From Yponomeuta sedellus (lineage: Eukaryota > Arthropoda > Insecta > Lepidoptera > Yponomeutidae): a stretch of DNA of 64,000 nt. Below are positions 1-10,347 of this stretch, piece by piece; position 1 is the first letter of the stretch; each line of letters opens with the position of its first letter. Made by a program: the position numbers and the translations under genes. The stretch spans positions 19,418,805 to 19,482,804 of the forward strand of contig OW203736.1 in assembly GCA_934045075.1 (NCBI GenBank). The letters run 5' to 3'. Below the pieces are notes generated by a model. The model worked only from the letters and a program-made list of their open reading frames with translations, was not told where the DNA came from and searched no databases.

Positions 1-56
1 CTCCATTTTCATAAATATGGAACGCTCAAGTGAAAAGAGGTTTTTTTGTCATACTC

Positions 57-215
57 GTAGTTGTAAATTCAGTTCAGTTACGTCTCAGGATTTGACCGAA
101 ATATCAGTCAAAAGACGTAGCTGTAGTCGTGAGGTCAGTTCATCTACGTCTCAGGATCTGACCGAACTTCAGTCAAAAGACGTCGCTGTAGTTCTAAGGT
201 CAGTTCAGCTGAAGT
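57..215. repeat. 66-bp tandem repeat, two units plus a partial third
   Basis: The motif cgtctcagga recurs at 81 and 147, and cagttca at the start of each unit recurs again near 203, giving a 66-bp period. 66 is a multiple of three, so a 66-codon ORF runs through it, but the peptide is only the repeat and resembles no protein I know. Probably a small satellite or part of an unrecognised TE. Confidence 0.6.
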
Positions 216-259
216 GAAGTGGAAGTGGTTTAAATTTATTATCCAATAACTTTCTGTCC

Positions 260-441
260 ACACTATTTTTTTATTTTTAATGCACTAACCCGTGCTAAGG
301 AACAAATTTAAAAACCTATTTAGAGGCTAAAAATTTAACCCATGCCGGGATTCGAACCCGCAACCTCTGGCACGGATAGCCAGAGGTTGCGGGTTCGAAT
401 CCCGGCATGGGTTAAATTTTTAGCCTCTAAATAGGTTTTTA
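260..441 (-). mobile_element. tRNA-derived SINE (family T), snap-back copy
   Basis: The copy is flanked by a perfect 12-bp target duplication, aactttctgtcc, at 248-259 and 442-453. Read on the minus strand, the 3' part is the family's normal sequence: the T-arm half of a tRNA-like region with B box ggttcgaatcc, then gcctctaaataggttttt, then an A/T-rich tail. The 5' half of the tRNA-like region is missing and is replaced by an inverted copy of the 3' half. 307-370 and 380-443 are therefore a perfect 64-bp inverted repeat around a 9-nt loop, cacggatag, which is the anticodon-loop region of the tRNA-like fold. Confidence 0.85.
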
Positions 442-611
442 AACTTTCTGTCCTTTATGGTACTGTAAATACAACGCCGCTCCAAAATAATTTTGGGTCA
501 TATTAATATGCCTTGATGAGATCTTATTTAAAACGTGGAAATCAGGGTCTAATCATTCCTCTGGATGGTAGATTTCCTTAACCAGTAACGGCAGACCCTC
601 AAGGTGGTTCG

Positions 612-957
612 AAGTATTAACTAGCGCCACTAATGGAATAAAAATAATAATATGTATTATTATACGTTTTTATCTAAAAGTGAACATGAGAAATCTTAAC
701 AACTGTGACCACTATTTTTAGAACCTAGGTACAGTCTAGAACTTAAGATTAACAACCTAGGACTTTGATCGATTTGCGCCAAAACGTTGTGGCCGTTTTC
801 ACCGGAAATCGAAAAGTTTAGGATATTAATACTACATTATAGACTATATGTTCTAAAAATAGCTATCACAGATTTTTGATGTTTAGGTACTTTAAAAAAA
901 AAACGGTTTATAAAACAAGTTATAATTTTTATTCCATTGGGCTAGTTAGCGCCCCTA
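612..957. mobile_element. Foldback MITE (family A), copy 1
   Basis: Imperfect terminal inverted repeats carry tagcgcc and ggaataaaaat at one end and attccat...gcgcc at the other. Inner inverted blocks run from gtgaacatgagaaatc to the centre. Copies 2 (9657-9984) and 3 (34741-35573) share the same order of blocks. No coding capacity. The superfamily is not clear. Confidence 0.65.
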
Positions 958-1003
958 AACGCCTTTTAAAATTGGGTCTTATTTTGTAGGGCTTGACGTT
1001 GTT

Positions 1004-1055
1004 TTGTTGATTTTCCAGTGTACAATAAAGAATATTCTTATCTTATCTTATGTAA
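1004..1055 (+). repeat. LINE 3'-end stub
   Basis: Contains tgtacaataaagaatattc followed by a ttatc-type short repeat. The same arrangement, aataaag plus a 4-5-bp microsatellite, ends related stubs at 33087, 34512, 44110 and 62877. This is typical of 5'-truncated CR1/L2-type LINE insertions that end in short microsatellites rather than poly(A). Inference from the pattern only. Confidence 0.45.
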
Positions 1056-1062
1056 TAGATAA

Positions 1063-1239
1063 TCTTCTATAATATAAAAATGAATCGCTGAATTTGTTGC
1101 TAAGCGCAAATCTCGAGAGCAGCTGAACCGATTTCGCTAATTCTTTTTTTACAATTATTCCTTGAAGCACAAGGATGCTTTTTACGGAGGGAAAAAAAAG
1201 TCGACTGATAGGCGGTACGAAGTTCGCTGGGTCAGCTAG
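1063..1239 (+). mobile_element. Short non-autonomous Helitron
   Basis: Begins TCTTCTATAATATAAAAATG after an A (1062) and ends in GGGTCAGCTAG before a T (1240), the A/T target and TC...CTAG termini of Helitrons. A small hairpin (ggcggtacgaagttcgct) precedes the 3' end. At 177 bp it has no coding capacity. A second copy on the other strand at 41760-41929 has the same ends. Confidence 0.85.
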
Positions 1240-2025
1240 TAGTCATATATATATTTTAAATGAAGGTTGACAATTTCAAACCAAACGTTGGAAATCGCGA
1301 ATACGAGTAGGTATAAACTGAATTGTTACAATTTTCAATCAATAATATGATTTTATTAAGCGCGCCAAGGTTAATACATTAATAATAGTAATTAGTACCG
1401 TAAATAATTTAATTACAAACTTTAACTTTCAATGTTACCTACACATTTAACAGATTTAGTCATGATTGCTCATTAGGGAATCGTTTCGTCGTGAATTAAA
1501 AAAATTAAGTTCACCTCATAAACTAGAATATTGGGCAATGTTGCGTGTAATAATTTGTGTTTCTAAGCATACAGATCCAAGAAGCATAATTATATTGCTT
1601 TTAAGGCTTGTATTATTCGTCCATTTTTACTGTTCGAACATTTCGAATAGTAGGGCGAATAATACAAGCTTATAGATTATTCAGTAATAATTTTGTTTGT
1701 ATGATATTGAATAGTGTAGGTAAATAGGCCTCATCGGCTTTGACACATTAAAAGCTCTAAACATCGGTCGTGACTAAGTTAGATAATTTAGCCTCATTAC
1801 GAAAAACAAAAAACCTAAAGAAATCGGTACTGGAGGATTGCGTAGCAGTGGCGCTCAGAGGTGCGCCTCACTTAACACGAATCGTTGTCCACAAAGTTTC
1901 AATAAGTCGCGATCTTGATCGAATCTTTAGTAATATGTATCCCAGTGTGTGTGAAGACCTTCACACACACTGGAATACATATTATACTAAAGATTCTCGG
2001 CTCTATTTATAAAAACACGATTCGA
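1240..2025. other. No gene; two short inverted repeats
   Basis: AT-rich sequence without a convincing ORF. 1601-1621 and 1653-1673 are inverted repeats around cttgtattattcg. A longer hairpin lies at 1921-1996 (listed separately). Small ORFs here look random. Confidence 0.5.
1921..1996. repeat. 35-37-bp-arm hairpin
   Basis: The left arm 1921-1955 pairs with 1960-1996 with one mismatch and a 2-nt indel, around a 4-nt loop. The arms contain the dinucleotide run gtgtgtgtg. It may be a foldback remnant or a snap-back event. Confidence 0.75.
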
Positions 2026-2581
2026 TCAACCCTTGTACAGCCCCACTGCTGGGGCACGGGTCTCTTAACTCCTTCATCGCAGGCAGGTTTGGCCATACTC
2101 CACCAAGGGGGCGAAGTCCGGGTTGGTGGAGGATTTTAAGGCAGTGGCGGGCCTTATTGTTATCAAGCCGCCCATAAAGCCTCTGACATGGTTTAACGAC
2201 TGCCATTACATGATAGCACCAACGGCTTAGCGTGAATTGCGAAGCACGAAAGCACTCGGAAAAATGCCACTAGCTAACTAGTGAATCTACACAAATTGTC
2301 GTCGTCATTGTCCTTGGAAGTGTCACACTTATTATGTTGTCAGTGCAACAGTTGTTAGAGATATTTTTATTTCTATATTAGTTGGAGTTGACTGACAAAC
2401 TTATATACTAAAACGACAATAACTGTATTCTTAGTACATTTCTGTTGTGCTGAGAACTGTGAGAGATTAATGAGAACAATGACGAATTAGCGACAATTCG
2501 TGTAGATCCACCCTAGCGGTAGTCGCGGGGCGGTCACCCATTCTGTACCTGACCGCGCCTGTTGTTGCTTAACTCAAGTGA
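2026..2581 (-). mobile_element. 5S rRNA-derived SINE (family S), interrupted
   Basis: On the minus strand, the head at about 2520-2575 contains gagttaagcaacaacagg...ggtcaggtacag..tgggtgaccg, which parallels the internal promoter of 5S rRNA (box A attaagca and box C gatgggtgaccg). The body and the 3' part ending in cccagcagtggggc lie at 2026-2273. A 239-bp MITE splits the two. Eight other copies lie in this window. Confidence 0.7.
2274..2512. mobile_element. MITE inserted in the 5S-type SINE
   Basis: The terminal inverted repeats are near 2281-2301 (gtgaatctacacaaattgtc) and 2490-2510, 21 bp with two mismatches. The SINE is interrupted between ccacta and gcggtag, and CTAG occurs on both sides (2270-2273, 2513-2516), a possible 4-bp target duplication. 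No ORF. Confidence 0.65.
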
Positions 2582-2835
2582 ACACTCTGATTACGTACGT
2601 CTATTCCTTGTACTTAAATCTACATAACAGACTAATGGGCGTTTTTGGAGTGTTTTAAGGAATTCTGTTTTTACAATTATTTGTAACCTCACGCCAGTAT
2701 CCCAGACGGGTAGGCAGAGACCAGGGACTGCCACTTGCTACGATCCTGACAGATCACATTCGCTTCATCAACATTCATAAGCCGTTGCATGCACGCACGT
2801 CGGTTCCGGGTACTTCTTATTTTCCCCTTTGTTAA

Positions 2836-5807
2836 CCTCCTGCAGCCCAATGTCCGTTACGTTTCACTTATTATACTACTCCGTAAACGCCCAGATTAAC
2901 ATACTTAACAAGTTTCTGGAGTATACGCCCACTGTCCCACAAAAAAGACAAAACATTGGACGCCTTCTTAATTTAAAATTTCGCGCGATTTCTTAACATT
3001 GCTGCTATTGGTAGTTTCCTAGATTGATCAAAAACCAATCACAGGTAAGGATGCTTTGATGACGTTAGTCACATGGTGAAAATAAGACAAAATGGCACCC
3101 ATCACAAAACGAGGTGGGTTAAATCCTTCTTTATTAAATAAATCATTACTTTAAATGTTGTTATTCTTATCAAATTACATGTATTTGGGATAAGAGAAGT
3201 TAAATCTACAATATTTTTTTGGATTTTTACCTTTTTTTTTACACCTATTTGTACAACACAAATGACATTGGGCGTTAATGCAATTTTGTTGGTCAATCAA
3301 TTTGTACTCAGTAAGTGACATCGGGTTGTTATGATGTATTTTTTTTTATTTTTAGTTTTGCGAGATGATGCTATTGAAGACTGTCTCAATGAGTCCGATA
3401 TTGAAGATTTTACTCCTAGTGACGAAGATGTTGGGGATGAAGAGTTTCTTGTGTCCGATCACGAAACAGATTCATCAAGTTCTTCAGAATCGGAACCAGA
3501 AAGGCCATCGATGTTGAACCAAGGACGCACCACTTCTGGCACAAGTCGTGCTTCTCTAAGCAGAGGTGGACTGATCCGAGGTCTGCGGCAGCGAGGAGGT
3601 AGGAGAAATTTTCAGTCGTCTTCACAATCCGGATATCCAAATCCTACCTGGACGGTAAAAAGTTTTCCCCCGAGATCTCTTCATTTGTCACAGCCATCAT
3701 ACTTACCTCAGAACATGGAGAAGTATGACAAAGAAAGTTTCTTTCTTCAGTACTTCGATGATGAAATTGCGCGCCTGGTTGTGGAAAAAACTAATCAAAC
3801 TGCGATTTTCAAAACGGGTCATAGCTTACACTTGACTGTCGAAGAGCTTTACGTGTACATAGGCATTTGTTTAGTGATGGCAAGTGTTAGTTATCCATCT
3901 ATAAGGATGTACTGGATGAATAAATACCGCCTAAATATAATCGCCGACAGCATGGCTCGGAACAGATTTTTGCTTCTTCGCAATTCAATAAAAGTAGTTT
4001 TCGATCAGAATGTAACAGGTAAAATGAAGTCAGAGGATAAACTTTGGAAAGTCCGCCCTCTTATTACAAAAATGCAGTCTATTTGTCGTAATCAAAAGAA
4101 GGAGTAGTATATTTCAATCGACGAAATGATCATCCCGTTTACCGGCGCTTGTGGAGTGCGAATATACTGCCCCGGAAAGCCAAATCCTGTAGGCATCAAA
4201 GCTTTTGTTCTTGCCAACCCAAATGGAATGATCTGTGACTTTCATGTTTATGAAGGAACCACAACATATCCCAGCTATGATGGTACAAGTTTCGGCTTGG
4301 GAGAAAAATCTGTCCTGACTTTAACTGAAGGTATGGTACCTGGACATGTCGTGTATTGCGATAGATATTTTACTAGTGAGAAACTCGTCATTGAACTTGA
4401 TAAAAGAGGCATAGGTTGTACAGGTACACTGATGAAGAACCGCATTCCCGTAAATGTTCGCACGTTACTAAAGTCAGATAAAGACCTCAAGAGATCAGGA
4501 CGGGGCAGCAGCCACACAGTTGTCAAGAATGATGAAAAAATTGCTATAACCAAATGGTTTGATAACAAACCTGTGATCATGATGTCATCAGTAGAGGCCA
4601 AAGAAGAAGAAGACCAATGTCAACGTTGGTGCAAACTAGAAAAAAAATATGTCGCCGTAAACCGACCAAGAGTAATTAAACAGTATAATGCCAATATGGG
4701 CGGTGTCGACTTGGCAGATAGGCTTCTGGCAGTGTGTCCACACCGTTATAGAAGCAAGAAATGGACTTCAAGGTTTATTTCTCATATGATGGATCTAGCA
4801 GTTTCCAATTCTTGGTTACTGTACAAACAAGATCAGATAGCAAAACACAATAAAAAAATCGACCAATTGAGACAGTATAAACTTAACCTGGGAGAGATTC
4901 TTATTGAAAAATATCTTCATAATGATGATGCAGATTCAGACGAGGTGGTTGTGGAACCTACTGGGGCTACAAGAAAACGTAGAGGGATGCCAAGTGTTGA
5001 GGTACCCAAAAAGCAACAAAGATTATCTCAAGCCAAACATTTGCCTAAATTTGCAGATAAACAAGGCAGATGCAGACGTTGTCACACAAATAAAACTTAT
5101 TTTATTTGTAAATGTTGTAACATAAGATTGTGTTTTACAAAACAACGAAATTGTTTTGAAACCTTCCATTCTGAAGAATAAAGTAGGTAGGTAAATCTTA
5201 ATTTCATTTCAAGACTGAAACTTTTTGGGTATTACATGAGAAGAAGTTATGTTTTTGTTTTTTAATTTTATTTTTTTGACTGTCTAGAAGACTAAAATAA
5301 TGTAGAATTTATTTGAGATGCTCATAAATATTGAATAAAAGCATAATAGCCTGCATAATGGACCTACAAGACTAAATTTAAAGACTTTAAGCTTATGATT
5401 AAAGCTATTGTTGATCTAAGAGATGGTATGTGATTTTAGATATTAGTTATGATAAGTTCCTATTTTTGTAGCAATAATTCAATAAAGTTGATTTAAGTAT
5501 CCTAGTTTGTATACTTTATAATAACCCCGTGTTCTTCAAGTTGGACAAACAAACCAACCCAATTTATGTAATAAGCGCCCAGTGTCCTTTTAAAAGAACC
5601 CAATAATTCGCTTTTTTTTTCTGATAATATATCCCCCTACAATACTATAATCAAGGAAAAATGGTAAAAAAAATCTACCTTCACTCCAACCTAAGAAAAT
5701 AAGTATGGCATGCTTTGGGCTTCAAGGCTGAGTACAGTTTTTGTCATTTACAAAGAACGGTGGGCGTTTGTACTGAGAGAAAGAAAATTTTCTTGGGCTG
5801 CAGGAGG
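2836..5807 (+). mobile_element. piggyBac-like DNA transposon
   Basis: TTAA at 2832-2835 and 5808-5811 flanks perfect 15-bp terminal inverted repeats, cctcctgcagcccaa. A further inverted pair, gtaaacgccca near 2884 and tgggcgtttgtac near 5761, gives the subterminal repeats usual in this superfamily. The element is 2,972 bp and contains one transposase gene. It sits in the left arm of an older foldback element. Confidence 0.92.
3092..5181 (+). pseudogene. piggyBac transposase with one premature stop
   Basis: Cut-and-paste transposase of the PGBD/DDE_Tnp_1_7 family. The main exon (3356-5181) starts VLRDDAIEDCLNESDIEDF, then an acidic Ser-rich N-terminus and the DDD nuclease core. The three aspartates fit SIDEMIIPFTG, VVYCDRYFTS and GVDLADRLL. 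A Cys-rich C-terminal finger (CRRCHTNKTYFICKCC...) completes it. The only break is an in-frame TAG at 4105-4107, just before the first catalytic Asp. I infer a short first coding exon at 3092-3113 (MAPITKR, donor gag|gtgggt) joined in phase across a 242-bp intron to acceptor tttttag|ttttgcg at 3355/3356. About 615 codons in total, normal for the family. Without the stop it would look functional. Confidence 0.88.
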
Positions 5808-6346
5808 TTAATACATCCCCTATTTCATCGATGTATGACGAAATAAATATATATTGCGAATGTGAGTGGAAGGGCTGGTGAGGGACGTGCCAGGCGGACA
5901 TACATCGATCAAATAGGGGTTGTATTAGCAAAGGGGAAGATAAAAAGTACTCGGAATCGATGTGCGTGCATGCAACGACTTATGAACGTTGATGAAGCGA
6001 AGGTGATCTGTTAGGGTCGTGGCAAATGGCAGTCCCTGGTCTCTGGCTACCCCTCTGGGATACAGGCGTGAGGTTATGTATGTATGTCCGCCTGGGACGT
6101 CCCTGGTATATACTATATACCCGACTGGTAACAAAAATCGGCGTAGTCGGGATGAGTTTGCGTACGATCAATTTGGTTTAAATTATTGGTTGAATTGACT
6201 AAACCAATGGTCCCAAGTGGTCGAAACGAATGGTGCAATAAATAATTTTCTAATCTAAGTAATCTAAATCTACAATAAATGCCGCGGCCCCCGCCAGTAA
6301 AACCCGTATAATACGTCGATGCGAAATTTAAGTCTACGTTCAGTGG

Positions 6347-6583
6347 TACAGTGTGTTAGCTTTTAGAATATACTCGTACCTCGGCTACTATCGTTAAAAC
6401 CGATTATATTGCAATAAGGTAAGGTTTATATTTTGTATTGCTAGTTATAACTTTATATAACTTTTCAAAATAGTGAAGAAAGTTTTATACAGAGCAGGAA
6501 GTAGTATTACACTCGTGTGTTTTCGGCAAAAACCGACGCCTACTCCAGAGCCCGAGGTATATTCTAAAAGCTAACAGACTATA
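6347..6583. mobile_element. MITE family B, copy 1
   Basis: Terminal inverted repeats based on tgttagcttttagaatata and cctcgg appear at both ends. The inner block atacagagcagg...ttttcggc matches the copy at 10021-10251. No ORF. Ends run into TA/TATA, compatible with a TA target. Confidence 0.7.
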
Positions 6584-7035
6584 TGTAAATTTATTTGGGT
6601 GAAGGCACTACTCGGACGCCGCAACGCATGGGACATTGTTTTTTAGATGGAGTAGGCTTGCTCAGCACCTATACCATACTGACAGCTTAGCGGGTTTCCC
6701 CGCGAAGTTTTCCTTCACATAGCGTGAGGTATTCCTATTACAAATTCTCAGATGTATGAAACTTTGAAAATTAACAAAGTTAGGTAAATGCTGGTTTTCT
6801 CGCTTACGAGTCCATTGTTCTATTCACTGGCCTAAGACCGCTTGCAAATCAAATACACTTAACTTTTCAAGTTATGTCTATACCTAAACTTTTCATTCTC
6901 ATTTTTCATTATTGTAGGTAACTTCATATTTAATGATTCGCGATGATCATAATATAGTATTTAACGGGTCTTATCCCGATTATAAAATACTACCTGTGCT
7001 AAAACAAGATAAACGAAAGTTCTCTCAACCTAGGA
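6584..7035. other. No gene
   Basis: The block near 6640-6740 (gcttgctcagcacctatacc, agcgggtttccccgcgaag) looks like a dispersed repeat and includes the small hairpin gcgggtttccccgc. A 15-bp-arm foldback (agtatttaacgggtc) is at about 6955-6990. Nothing coding is seen. Confidence 0.4.
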
Positions 7036-7039
7036 ACGT

Positions 7040-7300
7040 GATGAAATGAAAAGGTTTTATTTAAAGTAGCGCAGAAGCTGCGGCTTAATGAGTGAGAGTG
7101 AGATAAGATAGAGTTTACGAGTACATCATTATTTTAAAACATAGTACTCATGCATTGTACTGGCTTTAATTCCAGACATCATTGTCATCTAAATAATCAT
7201 TTATGCTATTTGGCACAAAGTGTACTTAACAATTTTTTTGACCCGCGTTTCAGGCAAGCTTAATATTATAGAAGCGTATACAATGCCCCATGAAGGATGT
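7040..7300. repeat. Dispersed repeat
   Basis: The part gaaatgaaaaggttttattt...agcgcagaagctgcggcttaatg recurs near 38495 and 54660. The part from tagtactcatgcattgtac to about 7300 recurs inverted at 49905-50110. Non-coding and unclassified. Confidence 0.55.
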
Positions 7301-8342
7301 ATTAACCTTTGCCAGCCTAAATAGTGGGAACGAGAGTTTATGTTTATTTCTATTAGATATTTAGATTGTGTTGGCTACCCAAAGTTTTAAAGTTACTGAT
7401 AATTTTCCTGACGTAGGTAGATATTTTTCCTGACGTTTCAACAGAGATAGGTTTTAAGCCTTCAAGCACGTGTAGTCCAGTTTTAAGTCAAAACAAATCA
7501 CGTGCCTTATCAGCAGATCTATCCGCGGTCGTAAATAACATGCAAAGGTCGAGGTACGCGCATTAACGCTAACATGTGCATTAAGTATTTAGTTACGTTA
7601 CAGGCGTCATAGAAACTAACATTGTTAAGAACATGGGTATGCGGTTGGTTGCGCCCGCATTTAGAACCCCACACATAGAACTTTGAACTTCGAAGAATTT
7701 CAAGTCTTTAGGTTTTTAATTTAAACTTTTAATTTAATTAAAGTCCGGTTGGCTTTCCTAAGAAAAATTATTATGCCTGAACGTCAGATTTGTGATAGTG
7801 CTCTGTGCATTAAAAAAATCTAATGTCAAAAAATGGCGGCTAGTTATAGTCTCACAAAAAATGAGAATAGGCATGACGAATGATTTTTAAATCTTGTTCG
7901 CTAGTGTGGGGACACATTTATTATTTATTAAAATACTTATATTTCAGTTATAAACTAAAGTTCAACGAAGGTTAAAGCCATTTTTCGAAAATTATTTTAA
8001 ATCTGTGGGGAAGCAGTTCGCAGTGTCATGGCATCGAAACACGAAACACGGGTGAATTTTGCCAATGTTACTCAAGCGTGACGTCACGCGGTGCGATTGC
8101 TGTTTCAGTAAAAATGGCTGAAATCAGTATTTTTTTATTTTATTGATAATATTGGTATTGAATTTTTTTTTTAAATTAAAACCGTGTTTTAAATCATATA
8201 ACCTGGGTGTCTTCAAAAGTAGTGTTAACCGGCATTTAACAGGTAAGCACTTAACATCGTAGACCCCGTCTTCGCTTACCATCAGGCGTGACTGGGGTCA
8301 AGTGTGACCTGTCCTACTTAAAAAAAACATTTTATTATGTAC
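7301..8342. other. No gene
   Basis: No ORF, tRNA or strong repeat is recognised in either strand. The sequence cgtgacgtcacgcg near 8079 is palindromic and CpG-containing, probably by chance. Confidence 0.4.
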
Positions 8343-8350
8343 TTTCCCAT

Positions 8351-8832
8351 CAGTGTTGCCAGATGTAGCGCATTTCCGCTTTTTTCCTTTTTTCTGACAG
8401 TGGATTCGCTTTCCGCTTTTTACTAACGCGGTTAATTCCGCTTTTTTCGGAATTGGTTCAATGTCATGTTCATTCAACTTTCAACAAGTCGGTTTCCGTT
8501 TGTTGCATACAGACAGTGCACTGTTCGTGCATGCGTGCGTGCGTGTTTTCTATGCAGTAGGCCACAGATTATCATGCTAGTCCATCCAGTCACTACAGCA
8601 AAGCAAGAAGTGCGCGCTGATTTTGACCTGGTTATCTGTGCATTATTCTTATTTCTTATTTATAAATTATCATTTCCTGGTATAAATAAAAATATAAGTC
8701 CTATAAACGGAAAAAGAACAATCGGTAGTGTATAATATTATATAATAATAAAAAAAACCTCTTTTTTTGCTGAAAATCTGCTTTTTTAAAGTACAGGTAC
8801 CGCATTTTCAGTTTTCGTATCTGGCAACACTG
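8351..8832. mobile_element. hAT-type non-autonomous transposon
   Basis: The ends are CAGTGTTGCCAGAT and its inverted complement ATCTGGCAACACTG (14 bp perfect). An exact 8-bp target duplication, tttcccat, sits at 8343-8350 and 8833-8840. 8-bp duplications and CAG...CTG ends are the hAT superfamily hallmark. At 482 bp it encodes no transposase, and its internal 89-codon ORF is not a known protein. Confidence 0.92.
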
Positions 8833-8840
8833 TTTCCCAT

Positions 8841-9315
8841 AATATCGCTAAATCTTTGATACTGCCTATTGTTGAGTGCGATCTGACAAGGAGACTGCTC
8901 GTGCCACGTTCATACTCTACGCGGTATTCATAAGCCTAGTCACCTTAAAGGAAAATCTACCACCGCCTGAATGTATGAGAGCATTGCGTGTCCGAACTTA
9001 CCGATAAGCCGCGATCATTGTAGTTTTATGCAGTTAAATGAACTACAACAAAATTGCTATCTTAACTTACTTGTTTACCTAACGGATGAAATGGCGCAGC
9101 ACGACCTCCCGGGGCACACGCGCCTAGTTACAAAGTTACTAGGTGCTAGGTAATAAAATGTACCTATATTTAACCTACTTAGTTTCCAAAGATCGGTATG
9201 GCTGGATTACATGTTTAAGGCAGGCGAATGCGTAAGGGGTAAGTAAGACGAATCGCTCGTAGCCCCGGCTGCCTGAGTTTATGGTCACGAATGTTTACGA
9301 AGATAAGATCAATAT
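8841..9315. other. No gene
   Basis: Ordinary AT-rich sequence with no recognisable gene. A 60-codon ORF at 8971-9153 has no family features. Confidence 0.35.
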
Positions 9316-9600
9316 AAGGCGCTTTCAGTGCATGAGTGACCGTCTATGACTAACGCTGGTGGCTTTTTTCGAGCGGTTCCGTGCTTCGCAAGGCACGTTA
9401 AGCGGTTGGTGCGGGCTGCCGTCGATAGATTGGCACTCGTTGAGAGGCCTTAGGGCGGCTTGAAAACTTTTGACATTAAGACCAGTCACTAGTCTTGCAA
9501 GCCTCCACCATTCCGGACTTGGCCCCTCGTGGTGGAGTATGGCCTATACAGTCCTCATGGAAGATGCCCGAGCTCCGCCGTGGGGACATAATGGGTTGAT
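9316..9600 (+). mobile_element. 5S-type SINE (family S), degraded copy
   Basis: Contains cagtgcatgagtgaccgtc (5S box C-like), then ccgtgcttcgcaaggcacg, a shortened body, cctccaccattccggacttg and a diverged 3' end ...tggggacata. The 5' head is incomplete. Confidence 0.65.
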
Positions 9601-9656
9601 GATAATAAAAAATAAGATGAACGGAAACAGATGTTCACGGTTAAGGGTGCTGGGCG

Positions 9657-9984
9657 GTGGTAACGAGCGCCACCATTGGAATAAAAATAATAACTTGTTT
9701 TGTAAACGTATTTTTTTTTCAAAAAGTGAACATCTTATTCTTAACAACTGTGACAACTATTTTTAGAACCTAGGATAAACAACCTAGGACCTTCATCGAT
9801 TTCCCCTAAAAACGGCCGTTTTTTGACCAAACTTTAAAATTATTGGTCTCGGAACTAGGTTCTTGTAAGTAGCTTTTAAAGAGAGCTATTATATTTAAGA
9901 TTTATAATGTTCACTTTTTCCAAATACACGTTATAATATAGGAATTATGATTTTTTCCATTGGTGGCGTTAGTTAGCACCGCTT
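9657..9984. mobile_element. Foldback MITE (family A), copy 2
   Basis: The gcgccaccattggaataaaa end, the aagtgaacat...tttttagaacctagg block and the inverted ...ttttccattggtggcg end follow the same order as copy 1. No ORF that resembles a protein. Confidence 0.65.
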
Positions 9985-10020
9985 ACCGCCATAATGCGTA
10001 GGTATACGAATAATATTTAT

Positions 10021-10251
10021 TATAGTCTGTTAGCTTTTCGAATATAGGTACCTCGGCTACTATCGGATAAAATCGGATATTATTCGTGCAATAGAAATAT
10101 CGTAACTAATCTGACACTTAATTAAATAAACTTAATAAGAAAAGTTTTATACAGAGCAGGTAATAGTATTCCACTCGTGTGCTTTCGGCGAAAACCGAAG
10201 CCAACTCTAGAGCCCGAGGTACGAGTATATTCTAAAAGCTAACAGACTATA
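10021..10251. mobile_element. MITE family B, copy 2
   Basis: Ends tatagtctgttagctttt and aaaagctaacagactata are exact inverted complements. The interior shares atacagagcagg and ttttcggcgaaaaccga with copy 1. 231 bp, no coding capacity. Confidence 0.8.
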
Positions 10252-10347
10252 CGAGCATATCAATTGTCCTGACTAAAAAAACTGTACAAGTGTCATGTCT
10301 AACGCTAAATTTTTAATAGTGAGTCCTTCTTCGATCCACGTAAGTTT

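Larger units (their letters stand above)
2684..6075. mobile_element. Foldback element split by piggyBac
   Basis: 2684-2831, continuing at 5808-5850 once the piggyBac is removed, is the inverted complement of 5890-6075. Both arms carry cctcacgcc, gagaccagggactgcc, the cttcatcaac block and a ttcccctttg block. Arms are about 190 bp and imperfect. This is a dispersed lepidopteran-type repeat. No coding capacity apart from the inserted element. Confidence 0.75.

Noticed and set aside
307..443. Functional tRNA genes in the tRNA-like repeats
   Set aside because: A and B boxes and part of the cloverleaf are present, but position 33 is not T, the stems have mismatches, and many copies sit in repeats with target duplications. 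They are SINE heads.
8466..8735. 89-codon ORF
   Set aside because: Lies within the non-autonomous hAT element and has no domain.
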